A stretch of 64,000 nt of DNA from Neurospora intermedia (taxonomy: Eukaryota > Ascomycota > Sordariomycetes > Sordariales > Sordariaceae), in NCBI GenBank assembly GCA_037102815.1, contig BTPP01000007.1, forward strand, positions 1,116,001-1,180,000. Direction: 5' to 3'. Position numbers and translations under genes: made by a program. Below the pieces are notes generated by a model. That model did no database searches, was not told the origin of the DNA, and was given only the letters and a program-made list of their open reading frames with translations. Positions 36,101 to 46,613 of this stretch are shown here, piece after piece. Numbering within the stretch: the first letter of the stretch is position 1; each line of letters opens with the position of its first letter.

Positions 36101-36810
36101 CAGTTTCAGATCTCGATGGACACATGATTGTCGATGGACGTAGCACACGGCGCCCACCAGTTGCGCAAAGATCCTCTGCACCTTATCGACCGGTAGTTTG
36201 CCATGTTGAAGGAGGTAATTGTACAACTCGTCGCCTGTGAAACACGTCAGTGTCATTTTAGAGAGCGCGCGTACGATGGAAAGGTAGTTATGTTTTTTTC
36301 TTTTACCGTACCTGGACAATATTCTAGCACCATCCACACCAAGTTCTCCGTTACGACTACCTCGTATAGTCGGGCGATGTGCGGGTGGACGAACTGGCGA
36401 TGATGGTGGATTTCGCGAGCGAGGTTGGTGTCATCCTTGTTGGCTGACTTGAGCACGACCTATATATGCGACCGAAGACAAGGTTGAAGGACGAATTAGC
36501 CCAAGTGTATCGAAAGGGACGGAAAGAGATCGCCAGCGCAAACACACCTTGGAGCCATTTGTAAGTTTGTGGGTGGCCAAGTAGACCTTGCCGAAGGATC
36601 CTTTGCCAATTAGTCGTCCGAGGGTATAGTTTCCAACCGATCGAAGGTCTTTGCTCGAGAACTCGCTGCACAACAGAACAGATGACAGAAGGTGATTAGC
36701 AAATTGGGTCTTCTTTCGTCCGAGGACCGCAATTGGTGAACCTACTCGAGCAACTCCTGATATGAACTCGCAAGCTGTGAGGGGCAAGGCTTCTGTGTCA
36801 GCATTCCCAT
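33126..36810 (-). CDS. CAMK-like Ser/Thr protein kinase with apparent frameshift in C-terminal region
   Basis: Exons on the minus strand are 36810-36746, 36665-36548, 36459-36312 and 36234 onward. Introns of 80, 88 and 77 nt have GTAGGT, GTGTGT and GTACGG donors. The kinase domain (about residues 34-290) is complete: LIGKGSFGKVYLA, VVLKSANKDD (catalytic Lys), YCPGDELYNYLLQHG, VHRDLKLENILL, DFGF, GTICYSAPEMLKGEKYAGEK. It resembles the fungal YPL150W/Kin4-type CAMKL group, of poorly known function. The tail is Ser/Pro-rich. Read as given, the frame ends at 33725 (946 aa) after a compositionally odd stretch. A different frame, open from upstream of 34178 to a stop at 33126, has normal codon usage and carries AKRKKNIFKGPVLNFGG and acidic repeats. 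One missing base near 34205-34250 would join them (about 1146 aa). The start is fixed by an upstream in-frame TAA. Confidence 0.82.
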
Positions 36811-39160
36811 TCCTGCAATCTTGAGCGTACGGATGAATGGATAGGATTAGGGGAGGGGAGGGGGGGTAAGCAGGCTCGATCGAAGCAGGCAGGCGAGCAA
36901 GCAACGCCAAAGCAACGCAACCCAAGTGCATATCCTCTCTCTCTATCATACACACACACCTTGGCTTTCCGTCCAAGCGCCTCGGCCTTCCCTTTTGCCG
37001 TCTGCATCACTCCGCGCCGTCGGGACGGGACCCGGTCCGCATCCGCTTCTGGCCACCAGCGACTGCGATTACTACCTTGGGGGAAGTCGGGGGTATGATT
37101 ATATCCAAGTTATGGAGCGAGGCGCAAGCTATCGAAGCGAGAATAGGTAGGTGATTGAGGGGAAGGATAGTATGTAGTATCCGTGACAAGGGGACCGAAG
37201 GAAGCAAGGAGATTATTAACGGAATTGGCGGACAAAAAGAGCGTCAGTGTAATTGTAGAATGGTACTGTCGTCGAAGATGCAAACATGGAATTGGGAATG
37301 AATGGGATATTCTGTTCGTCGTTGGGGCGGTCGGGGTCTCGGAGAATTGCGACGTTCGGAACTCTCTTTTTTTTTCTTTCTTGTCGCGTAATACCACCTC
37401 AACGCCAAGTACTACCTAGGTAGGTCAAGGTATGTAGTAGTAGTGTATGTAGTCGGGAGCGGACTCGGAGAGAGAGAGAGAGACGTTCAGTCGGGATGCA
37501 CAGTAACAGACGGACGGGGTCTCTTGGTCGCGTGGGAAGTGCAAGCCTCGCTCGTTTCGTTAACGGCGGTCGGTCTGCGCCGTGGCCGACAAGGGGCACG
37601 TTCGCTCGGGGTGGACTTTTGGATTGGAATTGGGATTAGGATCGAAATGGGCGTGTAAATTGTGTAATTGCCTAGGCGTTGTATGTAAGCTGGCTTGCTT
37701 GTCGATCCTCAGCTTTCCTTTCCACTGGACTTGTCTCACGGCCCGGGAATGGGATGCGATGGGCTACGGTTATAGCCGGGTATAGCTTGTGTAATTGCTT
37801 TTTGCTTCTAAGCAACCAACGAGGATAAAAAACTGTCAGCGACCGAATTCCAAGGCCTGGACAATTTGAAACAGGTTCGAGGTCGACGGGAACTTGATGG
37901 TGGATGGATAGGAGCTTCCAAAGTGTCGCCAAGCAGTCCAAGTGTCGGCCAATGTAAAATTACGGGAGACGGTACACAGCAAGGTGTGTTCCTGGGTAGA
38001 TAATCAGGAGAAGGATGCATCGTTTCGCTGGCCTTGTGGGGCAGCTTATTTACCACGGGCCGGGCAGAGCACATGCCGGTGTTCTTCTGTTAGTGCTTAC
38101 CTAGGTAAAGATTTCTGTCTATCAGAGTACAGAACTCACTACAGAATTCCTTCTTTCTACCACTTCGACTTCTCCCTGAAGATCGACGCGCTGATTTTGT
38201 CTCATCTTTGGTAACAACCGTTGATGTACATGAAATATACCTATCTACCCCCTTCGTTTCGTCGACTCCAGGTCTATCTCTAGCAAAACAGAAACTGGGG
38301 CTTTTCCCTTGTTAGTGTACACTAGTCCACCAGCGCACGGGCTATCATCCGACCGGACAGCATCTCTTTCCCATCATCCGTCCACCTATCATCCTTTCCT
38401 TCCTTGGATTCCATCCAGCCATTCGTTACAATGGAAGCCTCAGCATCCAACTGAATGCCTACACTCGATATCATCCCAAATTCCAGCGTGCCAGCTGGCC
38501 ATTTGGTTGGCTGGTTAGCACTAGGATGGATAGTTCTTCAGTGTACAATACCGTATGTAGTACATGCCGACCAACGGAAGCTGACGGGGCAAGGAAATGT
38601 CAATCACCAGTTCGTCACGAACTCCCGTCATGCAACAGCTGGACCCGGACTGCATGCAGGGGAGGTCCCGGCAACCTAACTGACGGACTGTCGTCGCTTC
38701 GGGCCTTCCATGCGACCCGTCCGTCGTCCACTACTACACTAGTTCTAGGTACACTCTTGGCTGTTACTGGTGATTCTTGGGCGAGATGAGGAAAATGAAG
38801 CTGATGGGTATGAATTACCAAAATAACAATTCTTTTGTGGTGGTTAATGTTGTTTTACGGTATACTATAAAGCAACGAGTCCGCCTTGCTCCATTCGAAG
38901 CCCGTAAACGCCTATCCACAGCGGCAAAACTAAGCCAAGCCAGCTGATAGAAGCACCTGAGTTGCTAATAGTCCATGATATTTTGGCGCAACGTATGAAT
39001 ATATCACCACATTCGTTTAAGCCACTTCCATTAATACTCATTACTAGGCATCATCCATTACCATCCATTACCACTCCAAACTCGTACTCTCATATCATGG
39101 TATCACTTGCAGAAAAAAAAAAAAAAAAACAGCCGAGAAAGTCCCCCTGAACCATCTTGG
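36811..39160. other. 2.35-kb intergenic region upstream of the kinase
   Basis: No gene is supported on either strand. ACCTAGGT occurs at 37414-37421 and 38099-38106. A 17-nt poly-A lies near 39113-39129 just past the C2-protein stop. The stretch may include a long 5' leader of the kinase. Confidence 0.5.
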
Positions 39161-41017
39161 TCACTCCGCTCTCCCTCCACCACTCCCACTCGCGTGCTGC
39201 GCGTGCTCTGCGTGCCCATGCCCGCCGCCGTTCACACCCGGAACCCAGTCCCTCCACGTACTCGGATCCTCCACCATTTCAAACACCCTCTCCTTCTTAC
39301 TCTTGTACCTCGGCGTATCCTCATCCATCGCATCCAAATCTCCCAGGCGACTCTCGTCATCCGAGCTGAAGCTGCTCGAGCTCGGGCTGCGGTTCAGCAC
39401 CATGCGGACCTTGGCACCCTCCTTCTTCTTGATCTCCAGCTGCTCCTTCTTGGCCTTCTGGTGCTCCTCGTCGCCACAGTCCAGCGCCCGGATGCGCAGA
39501 CCCGGAAACTGCGACTGCAGGAACGCCTGCAGGTCAGGCAGGACGCACTTGTCTGGGCGGTAGGTGCCGCTGTCGTTGTCGATGATGAGCTCGTAGTCCT
39601 CCGGGTCGCGAGAGGTTTCGGATGATGCACTTGGGTGATCGTGTGTCTCGTGGTCGAACCCGTTCTCGCAGGTGCTGCTTTCGCCATTCCCGCTTTCCTG
39701 CTGGTCATTGTAATGGTGGCTTGAAGAGTCCGTGTTGTGAGGGTGATGATGGTGCCTGTGGCGCTTGGAGATACGTCTGATGAAGAACTCGCCCGAGCAG
39801 GCAATGTAGGTCGCCACGTCTGAGTGCATGGTGTGCTTGCTCAGTAGATCAATACCGAATTCCTTGCCCGTTTCGGTGAAGCGCAGCAAGCCGTCCAGGG
39901 TAAGCACGTAGGTGAAGATGCGACCTCCTTCCGCATAATGCGCCATCTTGAGAAACTGTACAGAAGCCTCCTTGCTGCGTTCTGCAAAGATCCCGGTCTG
40001 GGTACTAGAGTCGAAATTGTAGATTCGCCTGTGTTGCTTGTGAAGAACTTTGTTCAGGATGTGACCCCTGAAACCTTTTTGCGAAAACATCTTGCCGATG
40101 ATGGGACGGAACTCGACGTAGCGGTGGTATAGCTTGGGAGGAACTGGCCCAGCAAGTTGGATTTCGTTGGCTTGGAAACTGTTCTCTCTGTCTGTCAGCA
40201 ACTGCTTCATCATATCCGACCTTTGGGCTTGGATTATCACGCACTCGTATTTTTGTGGCATATTGCTGCTGTCATCGCTGTCTGACCCGGCTGTCGTGCC
40301 TGTCAGCCGCCCGATCATGGGACTGAAGTGCTTGACCCAATAGGTAGGACCCAGAGTGCACATCTGGGCATGAGGCGGATCCGAGAGGCCGAGGACGTTA
40401 ACGCTGATGTGTATCTGAGGTGTTGTCCATTTCAGTCCATTCATGAGGGCCTCAATACCCTTGTGGAAATAGGCCCGTTTGCTGCCCGAACGCTTCCTAA
40501 CTTCAAAGAACTTGCCATCCAGTCCGAATCCCGGCCAGTCCTCATCTAGGTGATCTACCTTGATGGTAACGTTGCCCAGTCGGTCATCATGGTCTGGCCA
40601 GTCCTCATCGTACAGGCGGCATTTTAGTTGGAATCCTGTGGTTGGCACATTGGCAACAATCCAGTCTTCCTCCCATACTGGCTCCAGACTATGATGTATA
40701 GTCCGTGTCCTGCGCGTGAGTGGGGGGTCTTCCGGGTGTCGCTTGGGGACATCAGCAGTCAGTGTGGCGTGGATGTATGGATCGGCGGATACTGTCTGGA
40801 TGTCGGCCACTGGGAGGTTGATGGCCTTGTGGAAGGTGATCTTGATGGTATACCCGGGAGGAGCATCGGGGAGCGGAGTTGGATCGAATCCACCTGGTGG
40901 GTTGTCGTCATTTTCTTGAGGTTCGTTTTGACTTTGCTCATGTGAACTGTCCTCGGGAGGATCATCATACGTGGGTTGCTCCAGGTAGTGGTCTGCTGCG
41001 GCAGAGGGGAGAGCCAT
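39161..41017 (-). CDS. C2-domain protein, conserved fungal family of unknown function
   Basis: A single exon encodes 618 aa from ATG 41017. The frame continues upstream only to a TTG and is closed by TGA at once, so this ATG is the start. The N-terminal 55 residues are acidic (Asp/Glu/Pro-rich). A C2 domain follows (about residues 55-180): YTIKITFHKAINLPVADI, SADPYIHATL, HSLEPVWEEDW, CRLYDEDWPDHDDRLGNV, with the Asp residues expected for calcium and phospholipid binding. The middle region (WVKHFSPMIGRLTGT and following) and the block DVATYIACSGEFFIRRI are conserved-looking but carry no domain I can name. The C-terminus has a His/Ser/Asn-rich loop and an acidic Ser-rich stretch. There is no signal peptide or membrane segment. 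A membrane-associated cytosolic role is inferred from the C2 domain only. Confidence 0.83.
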   Translation of the reverse strand: MALPSAAADHYLEQPTYDDPPEDSSHEQSQNEPQENDDNPPGGFDPTPLPDAPPGYTIKITFHKAINLPVADIQTVSADPYIHATLTADVPKRHPEDPPLTRRTRTIHHSLEPVWEEDWIVANVPTTGFQLKCRLYDEDWPDHDDRLGNVTIKVDHLDEDWPGFGLDGKFFEVRKRSGSKRAYFHKGIEALMNGLKWTTPQIHISVNVLGLSDPPHAQMCTLGPTYWVKHFSPMIGRLTGTTAGSDSDDSSNMPQKYECVIIQAQRSDMMKQLLTDRENSFQANEIQLAGPVPPKLYHRYVEFRPIIGKMFSQKGFRGHILNKVLHKQHRRIYNFDSSTQTGIFAERSKEASVQFLKMAHYAEGGRIFTYVLTLDGLLRFTETGKEFGIDLLSKHTMHSDVATYIACSGEFFIRRISKRHRHHHHPHNTDSSSHHYNDQQESGNGESSTCENGFDHETHDHPSASSETSRDPEDYELIIDNDSGTYRPDKCVLPDLQAFLQSQFPGLRIRALDCGDEEHQKAKKEQLEIKKKEGAKVRMVLNRSPSSSSFSSDDESRLGDLDAMDEDTPRYKSKKERVFEMVEDPSTWRDWVPGVNGGGHGHAEHAQHASGSGGGRAE

Positions 41018-42274
41018 GTCTGCAATGCGGGAAGAATCCACAGAGTCCAATCAGTCTGCTCCAGTCGTCGTAGGGATTAGTGTTCTGATGTGCTCGTTTG
41101 GTTGGCCAATCCCATGTTACTTTTTTCCACCACCACGATTCAAGTCCAGGTTCGTTGTCTTCAAGTGCCCTTCGTTGCGCTTCCGGGCTGGTTGTCAAAT
41201 CTTGGACTAAACGACGAGTTGGAAGTCGAGGGAGTTGTACGACAGTTACTGGGCCCGGGATGATGGGGTATATAAACTACTTGTATTTCCAAGAATGGCA
41301 AGAAAAAGACCAAGGTACTCAAGGGAGGATCAGCAGGGCACATGGATATCTGCACGGTTTTTCACGCGCGGCTGTACGTCGGGTCCCTGTCCGGGTTGCT
41401 GTCAGGGTCGCTGTCTCTGATTTGGTGGAGGGGATGGAAGGCCGTTCCCCCAGCCCAGCTCTTCCCTGTCCCGCCCCCCGGGCTTCCACATGCCCACCAC
41501 CCCGCTGCGCCTTTCTGCGTTCGGTTCGGCATTCACAGCCCAGCCGGGCAGTGACTCAGCGAGTCAGCTTCAAGTTCTCCCATTATTGCGACATCCGTCC
41601 GAGGAAGGAAGCTGGTGTACAATGACCTTGGTTGATCTCGCCTTTTCTCTTCTCTACACTGCGCTTCCTTGAATCCTATCGGCACTAAGTACTATACGAC
41701 CGGCTTAAACCAAGCTTTGAGGTGACTTTTTTTTTTTCTATTTACTGCCAAGATCGATACCATGTCCTACAACTCAACCTTCCCAACGACCCTAGTAATC
41801 ACTTGGGCACTGCACAAATGACCCCAACTGTTCCAGTCTAAACAACGACAAGTTTCTCCAAAGAATTTGATGACGTCACATGTCCTCTTAAGTTTCTCGT
41901 CAGGTCAGGTCAGGTCTACAACATTGACCATCTGACTACCTAGCGGGCGGTAGCTGTTTTGAAGGGCTCAGTTCACGGATACTCGGCATCGCGACAACAA
42001 CCTTCAATCGTTCATCCGCCAAGCTGCCAAGGAACCAAGTATCCATCCTTCCGCAGCGCCTTCGGGTCCTCTCCCGTTCGTCGTTCTTGGCTCGCGGCGC
42101 TGCCCGGTCTCGGCGAACGACGAACGGTGATCCGCGCTGCTGTTCCTGCTGACACCTCACCCGTTTGATCAAATCAGCGTTCGTTATCATTTCTTTTCGA
42201 GTCTTTCATATGTTTCGTCCACTCAGCATTTGCGATCGTCCATGGCGCATCGGCCAGTCCGTTGCATCCTTGTT

Positions 42275-42321
<47 letters not shown>

Positions 42322-42788
42322 AGTTGTTGAAGCATGCGGACGACGCTCCGGTCACGCCTTACTCACCTACTGCGTACCTACCGATCTAAGGTAGTACCTA
42401 GCGCAGGCTCGCTAGGCGGTTCTTGCACTTGCACTGCCTCTTGTCAGCCACACTCGAGTTCTATGTCATGTCAAAGCGGCATTGCGGCAGATGAATGCGC
42501 TACTATCGACTTCTCGGCTCTCAACTTCCGAATTCACACTAATGTCCATTGTACGTACCCGTGTGCCGAGTATATGCCTATCAATGATGCGAGTCTTTGA
42601 CGTCGCTATTCGATAGGAGCAATGAAACGCGACGGTCGTCACCAGATACAAGGAAACACCATTAGGTGAATATGTTCACAAATTGGGTATATTATCATCA
42701 TAAATCGTGAGCCTCACCCGGCCGATGCAGGCAGTGATTCCCCACTCCGCTGATATGCTATGCTACTAGAGGTAAATACTAAAGTATG
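41018..42788. other. 1.8-kb intergenic region upstream of the C2-protein gene
   Basis: No gene is supported. It contains a 44-nt poly-A (42276-42319), CCAAT at 41106-41110 on the plus strand and ACGCGC near 41366. Open frames near 41098-41625 have no recognisable protein character. Confidence 0.5.
42276..42319 (+). repeat. Poly-A homopolymer, 44 nt
   Basis: An uninterrupted A run lies in intergenic DNA, the same length as the poly-T at 18752-18795. No flanking target-site duplication or retroelement sequence is evident. Confidence 0.9.
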
Positions 42789-44548
42789 CTACGGCAGTCC
42801 TTCCTCCTTCTCCTCCTGGCCGCCGCTACTATCATCCTCGGGGCCATGAGCATCCTCCCCATTGCCTGCGGCTCCTGCTGGTGGTGGTACCTCTACCTTC
42901 ATGTACTTCTGCGTTTCCTCCTCAAACCGGAACTTGAAATTCGTCTCATCCTTGTCGTTGTCGTTGTTCTTTTCCTTGTATGCTCGGAAATCCTCCGCCA
43001 TGAACTTCTCCGGCTCCGGCATCAAGGCCGGCAAGCAGAAAGGCGTTTGCCCTACTTCTTCTGTCCAAGGCGCCCCCCCTCCGAAGAGCGGTGATAATGG
43101 TGAAACTGGTGGTAGCTGTTCGGTGTCTCTGTTTCTCTTTTGTTCCTCCAGCTGTTGCTTCTGTTCTTGCTCTTGCTGTTCTTGCTCCCGCTCCCCCTCC
43201 CGCTCCCTCTCCCGCTCCTCCTTATCCCTCATCGCCTCCTTTTCTTTCTCACTAACAGCATACTCTTTTTTCTTCTCATCCATCTTCTCATCCAATATTA
43301 CCTTCTTCAAGTCCGCCTTCTCATTCGAGATAATAACCTCCTTCACATCCGCCTCAGCAAACAAATCGTCCATCTTCTCCTTGATCTCTCCGTCAACCCC
43401 GTTCATCTCGCACCGGACTTGCCCGTCGATCTCGTAGTGCCCTGTATCGTCACCCATCTCGTGTCGATGCCAACCCCCATCCAGTTCGTAAACGGTATTT
43501 TTCAAGTCGCCACCGGGGGCATATGCCTCGGTAATGGTCGACTCTGTCCTCGCTTCCTTTCGCTGTCGTTGCTCTTGTTCCTGCTGTCGCTTCCTGATTT
43601 GTCGTCGTCGCCGGACAACGAGGAAACTTGCTCCGCCGGCGAGGAAAATGAAGGTCCCGACGATTCCTACGGCGATGCCGATTACTGCTCCATTGGAGAT
43701 CACTTTGTCTTTTTGGGCCGATGCTGCTGGGTCGGAAGAGGAAGAAGAAGAAGAAGAGGAAGAAGAAGAAGAAGTGGAAGTGGCAGGGGTGCCTGTGGTG
43801 GTGGTCGATCCCATGGGGACATAAGCCGGAACGGTTGCTATATTTTTCCCCTCAAGAGTTAGCTTCTGCGAGTTTCCCACTGGCTTTCCCATTCATCACA
43901 CAAGCTAAGAAGCGACTTACAAGGCGCAGTATCCTTATTACAATCAATCATCATTGCACACAGGTTTCCATCCCCATTCAAATCATACGAAAACCCCGTC
44001 TTCGCTCTCTGCCAACACGTAAAATCGCCATAACCATTATTGCCTTTGCCCAGGTAATCGTTCTCAGCGACATGGTACCCAATCACCGCCTTGAAAGTGA
44101 CGCCCGTGTCCGCCCACGTCGCCGACGTCGTCTCGTTGTACCATGCGGCCGTCGTGTTGAATTTCGTCTCCACGCTCGCCACGCCGCCTGTCGGCAAGCC
44201 GTGGACATCAGCGCTGTAGTAGGCCATTTGTGATGAGCGAATCCCTTGGGCCGAGAGGCAGTCACAGAGGATGACGTGTTCTGTGGTGCTTCGCTTTTTT
44301 GGTCGGCCTGCTTTGCTGTTACTGTTGCTCGTAAAAGGGAGGGTCGGACTTTGAGTGTGCCCGGCCGGGATGACGCCATTGTCGCCGTTGCCGTCGCGGC
44401 GGACCACATTGATGCTAGCCGAGGCGACACATGTTGAGTAGAAGAACGTTGCTAGGAGAAGGGACCAGGTAACTCGGAAGAGGACGGCGGTAATAGAGAC
44501 GGAGACGGAGGCGGAGAAGGGCGCAGCAGCTGCCCGGACCGGAATCAT
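42789..44548 (-). CDS. Single-pass membrane glycoprotein with Cys-containing ectodomain (sensor-like), function unknown
   Basis: Two exons on the minus strand, 44548-43921 and 43837-42789, give 558 aa. The 83-nt intron has a GTAAGT donor, an AGCTAAC branch and an ATATAG acceptor; an earlier CGCAG acceptor would create an immediate stop. There is an N-terminal hydrophobic segment (VTWSLLLATFFYSTCVASA, likely signal or anchor), then an ectodomain of about 120 residues with VILCDCLSAQGIRSSQMAYY, GNNGYGDFTCWQ and CAMMIDCNKD. A Thr/Ser mucin-like stretch (about 217-245) leads to a transmembrane helix (about 258-284) with a basic RRRRQIRKR stop-transfer. The long cytosolic tail is rich in Glu, Lys and Gln. 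The architecture resembles fungal surface sensors, but it is not a WSC domain. No function is assigned. Confidence 0.75.
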
Positions 44549-46613
44549 TGTTTTGTCTATTCCGTTTCAACTTTCCCAACTAAGCGAACCACTGACTTGC
44601 GGGCACACACTTCTAGAGAGCGGAGAGCGAAAGCGCAGTCGTAGTCGTGATCAAGCCGTGGTTCAAGCCGCAATCGCACCGCCTTGAGCTGAAGTTATGT
44701 GATGAGCCGCTCCGAGTCGTGAAACCGAACCGAACTTAGCCTAAACTTAGGAACGACGAACGGAATGACGGACGAACAGAGTTGAAATAGGGAACCTCAC
44801 TGCCCTGCAGCTCCGAACGGTCATGAGTAGCTACATGAAAGTCGGTGAAGCGATAATGGTGAAATGACAGAAGATCCCCAGCATTATCGGATTGACTAGA
44901 CGCTTGATTTTTCTGACTGACCGCAATGGGAGGATGAAGTGGAGAAGTTCAATCTCAGAATGTCTCAAGTTTCTCTCCCAGAAGCCGTCACGGGGTATAT
45001 TTCAGTTATGGCGCTGTTCTCACATCCAGGATGGAGAATCGTTGACTTTCCCCAGTGTTGTTGTCGTCGTTGTAGTCTGTTGTCGTTTTGTTCATTACTA
45101 GCCGTTTGCCAAACGTTGAATATTTAAAGGGAACCCTGAAGCGGGCGGGAAGCAGATCATCGCTTTTCGCTTGTGGTGTTTTGGATGAATGAAGGCGTTA
45201 CGGCCCCATGTGGAAGGAGGACTTTAACAAGTTGGAGCAAGGTCTGGCTGGCTTGAACACCAGATGGAAATTGCCATCGGCATCCGAGGCAAAAGTAACG
45301 AGATGGTTTAGGATGGATGAACGTGGAAGTAGGAAGTGGAAAGACATGTTAGATAGATCTGTCTTGGGTTGAGGGCTAGGAGTTGTGAAAGTGGGTATGC
45401 TTTACTAACACAGTATGCAGTATTTCTGTCACAAATCTGTTAGTGTTTAGTTGGCCAGACCATTGCCCCAGAAATATCACCGTGCAATGCAACAGTGTGC
45501 TGACGGGCGTGACAGCCATCTTGACAAATTCCCCAATCATCGGTTCCAAGAGTCTGGCTTGGCAGTCATTGTCCGATGACTTGCTCCGTAACCTCAACCC
45601 TCTGGAGGCTGCGGTTTTGGTTGGTGAGATAGGGTGACTGGCATAAGGGGGGTTCGGGAAGTCCTGATGCCTTCCACTTCAGGACGAGCTGTATTAAACC
45701 GACGTAGGCTAGACATGAGGTGCGTCAGGACGGTGTGGCCGGTTGAGACGGTAGCATTGAGCCAAAATATACCACCGGGTGGTACTTGGAGCTTTTGTGT
45801 CGGGCATGAAGAGGCGGGATGCCCAGGTCACTCACCATGGCACAACCATCTTGTTAGTCATTGAAGAGATACTTCTCGGGAAGATGTCACAATCTTCATC
45901 CCGCTATCTCAATTTTGCCAGTCCTCTTCACTTGACACCAGTCGATATCTCGAACACCCAGGCTGCACCACGAGGAGATTCCGGTAGGTGGCAACATGCA
46001 CTGAAGATTAACCCAACCCTTGTGATATTCTCAGTCAGGTTCGAAGTCCGCCATTTTTTTTTTCTGGTGGATATTCTTGGGCATTGCGGCAGAGTTAAGA
46101 CTGCTGGCCCGCCTGATAGCCGCTTCACACCATTTCCATGTGCCACCATGCATGTAGTGCCGCCACATGTTGGTCGCTTACTCAGAACCATGGAATTCGA
46201 AATGATTCTGGCCACTGCCCTTCGATAACGAAAATCAGCTTTATGAGGTAAAATTCGATCGATGCCCCGAGGCGGCGTAGTGCGTGAAATGACCTGAAGC
46301 ATATCCAAATTGTCGGGATATCCGAAAGCTTGATTGTCAAGGGACACGGACGCCTGGCATCGCTTTGCAACTGTTGCTTTGGAGCCTCCCATTACGGCAC
46401 ATGCGGTTCCATTGGTAACCTCAGGGTCGAGTGGCCGGTACCCAACATCTCCTCTTCGATTATCACTTGGGTTCCCGCACGCGATTGTACATCTTCGCAT
46501 CCAGATATCTGCTCGACAGCTTATCTTTGCAACTACAAGCTCCAGTCTTCATCTCTTCGTGTTGAAGGGAGGAATGCGGCTCGGTTAATAATCTCATAGC
46601 GTGACACTGGAGG
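44549..46613. other. 2.1-kb intergenic region
   Basis: It lies upstream of the membrane-glycoprotein gene and downstream of the RING gene. A 190-codon minus-strand open frame at 45928-46500 is the only sizeable frame; it has no domain, and I do not call it a gene. No RNA gene or repeat is seen. Confidence 0.45.

Noticed and set aside
41098-41625. 175-codon open frame upstream of the C2-protein gene
   Set aside because: Arg/Pro/Cys-rich random-looking translation, no domain, no splice evidence.
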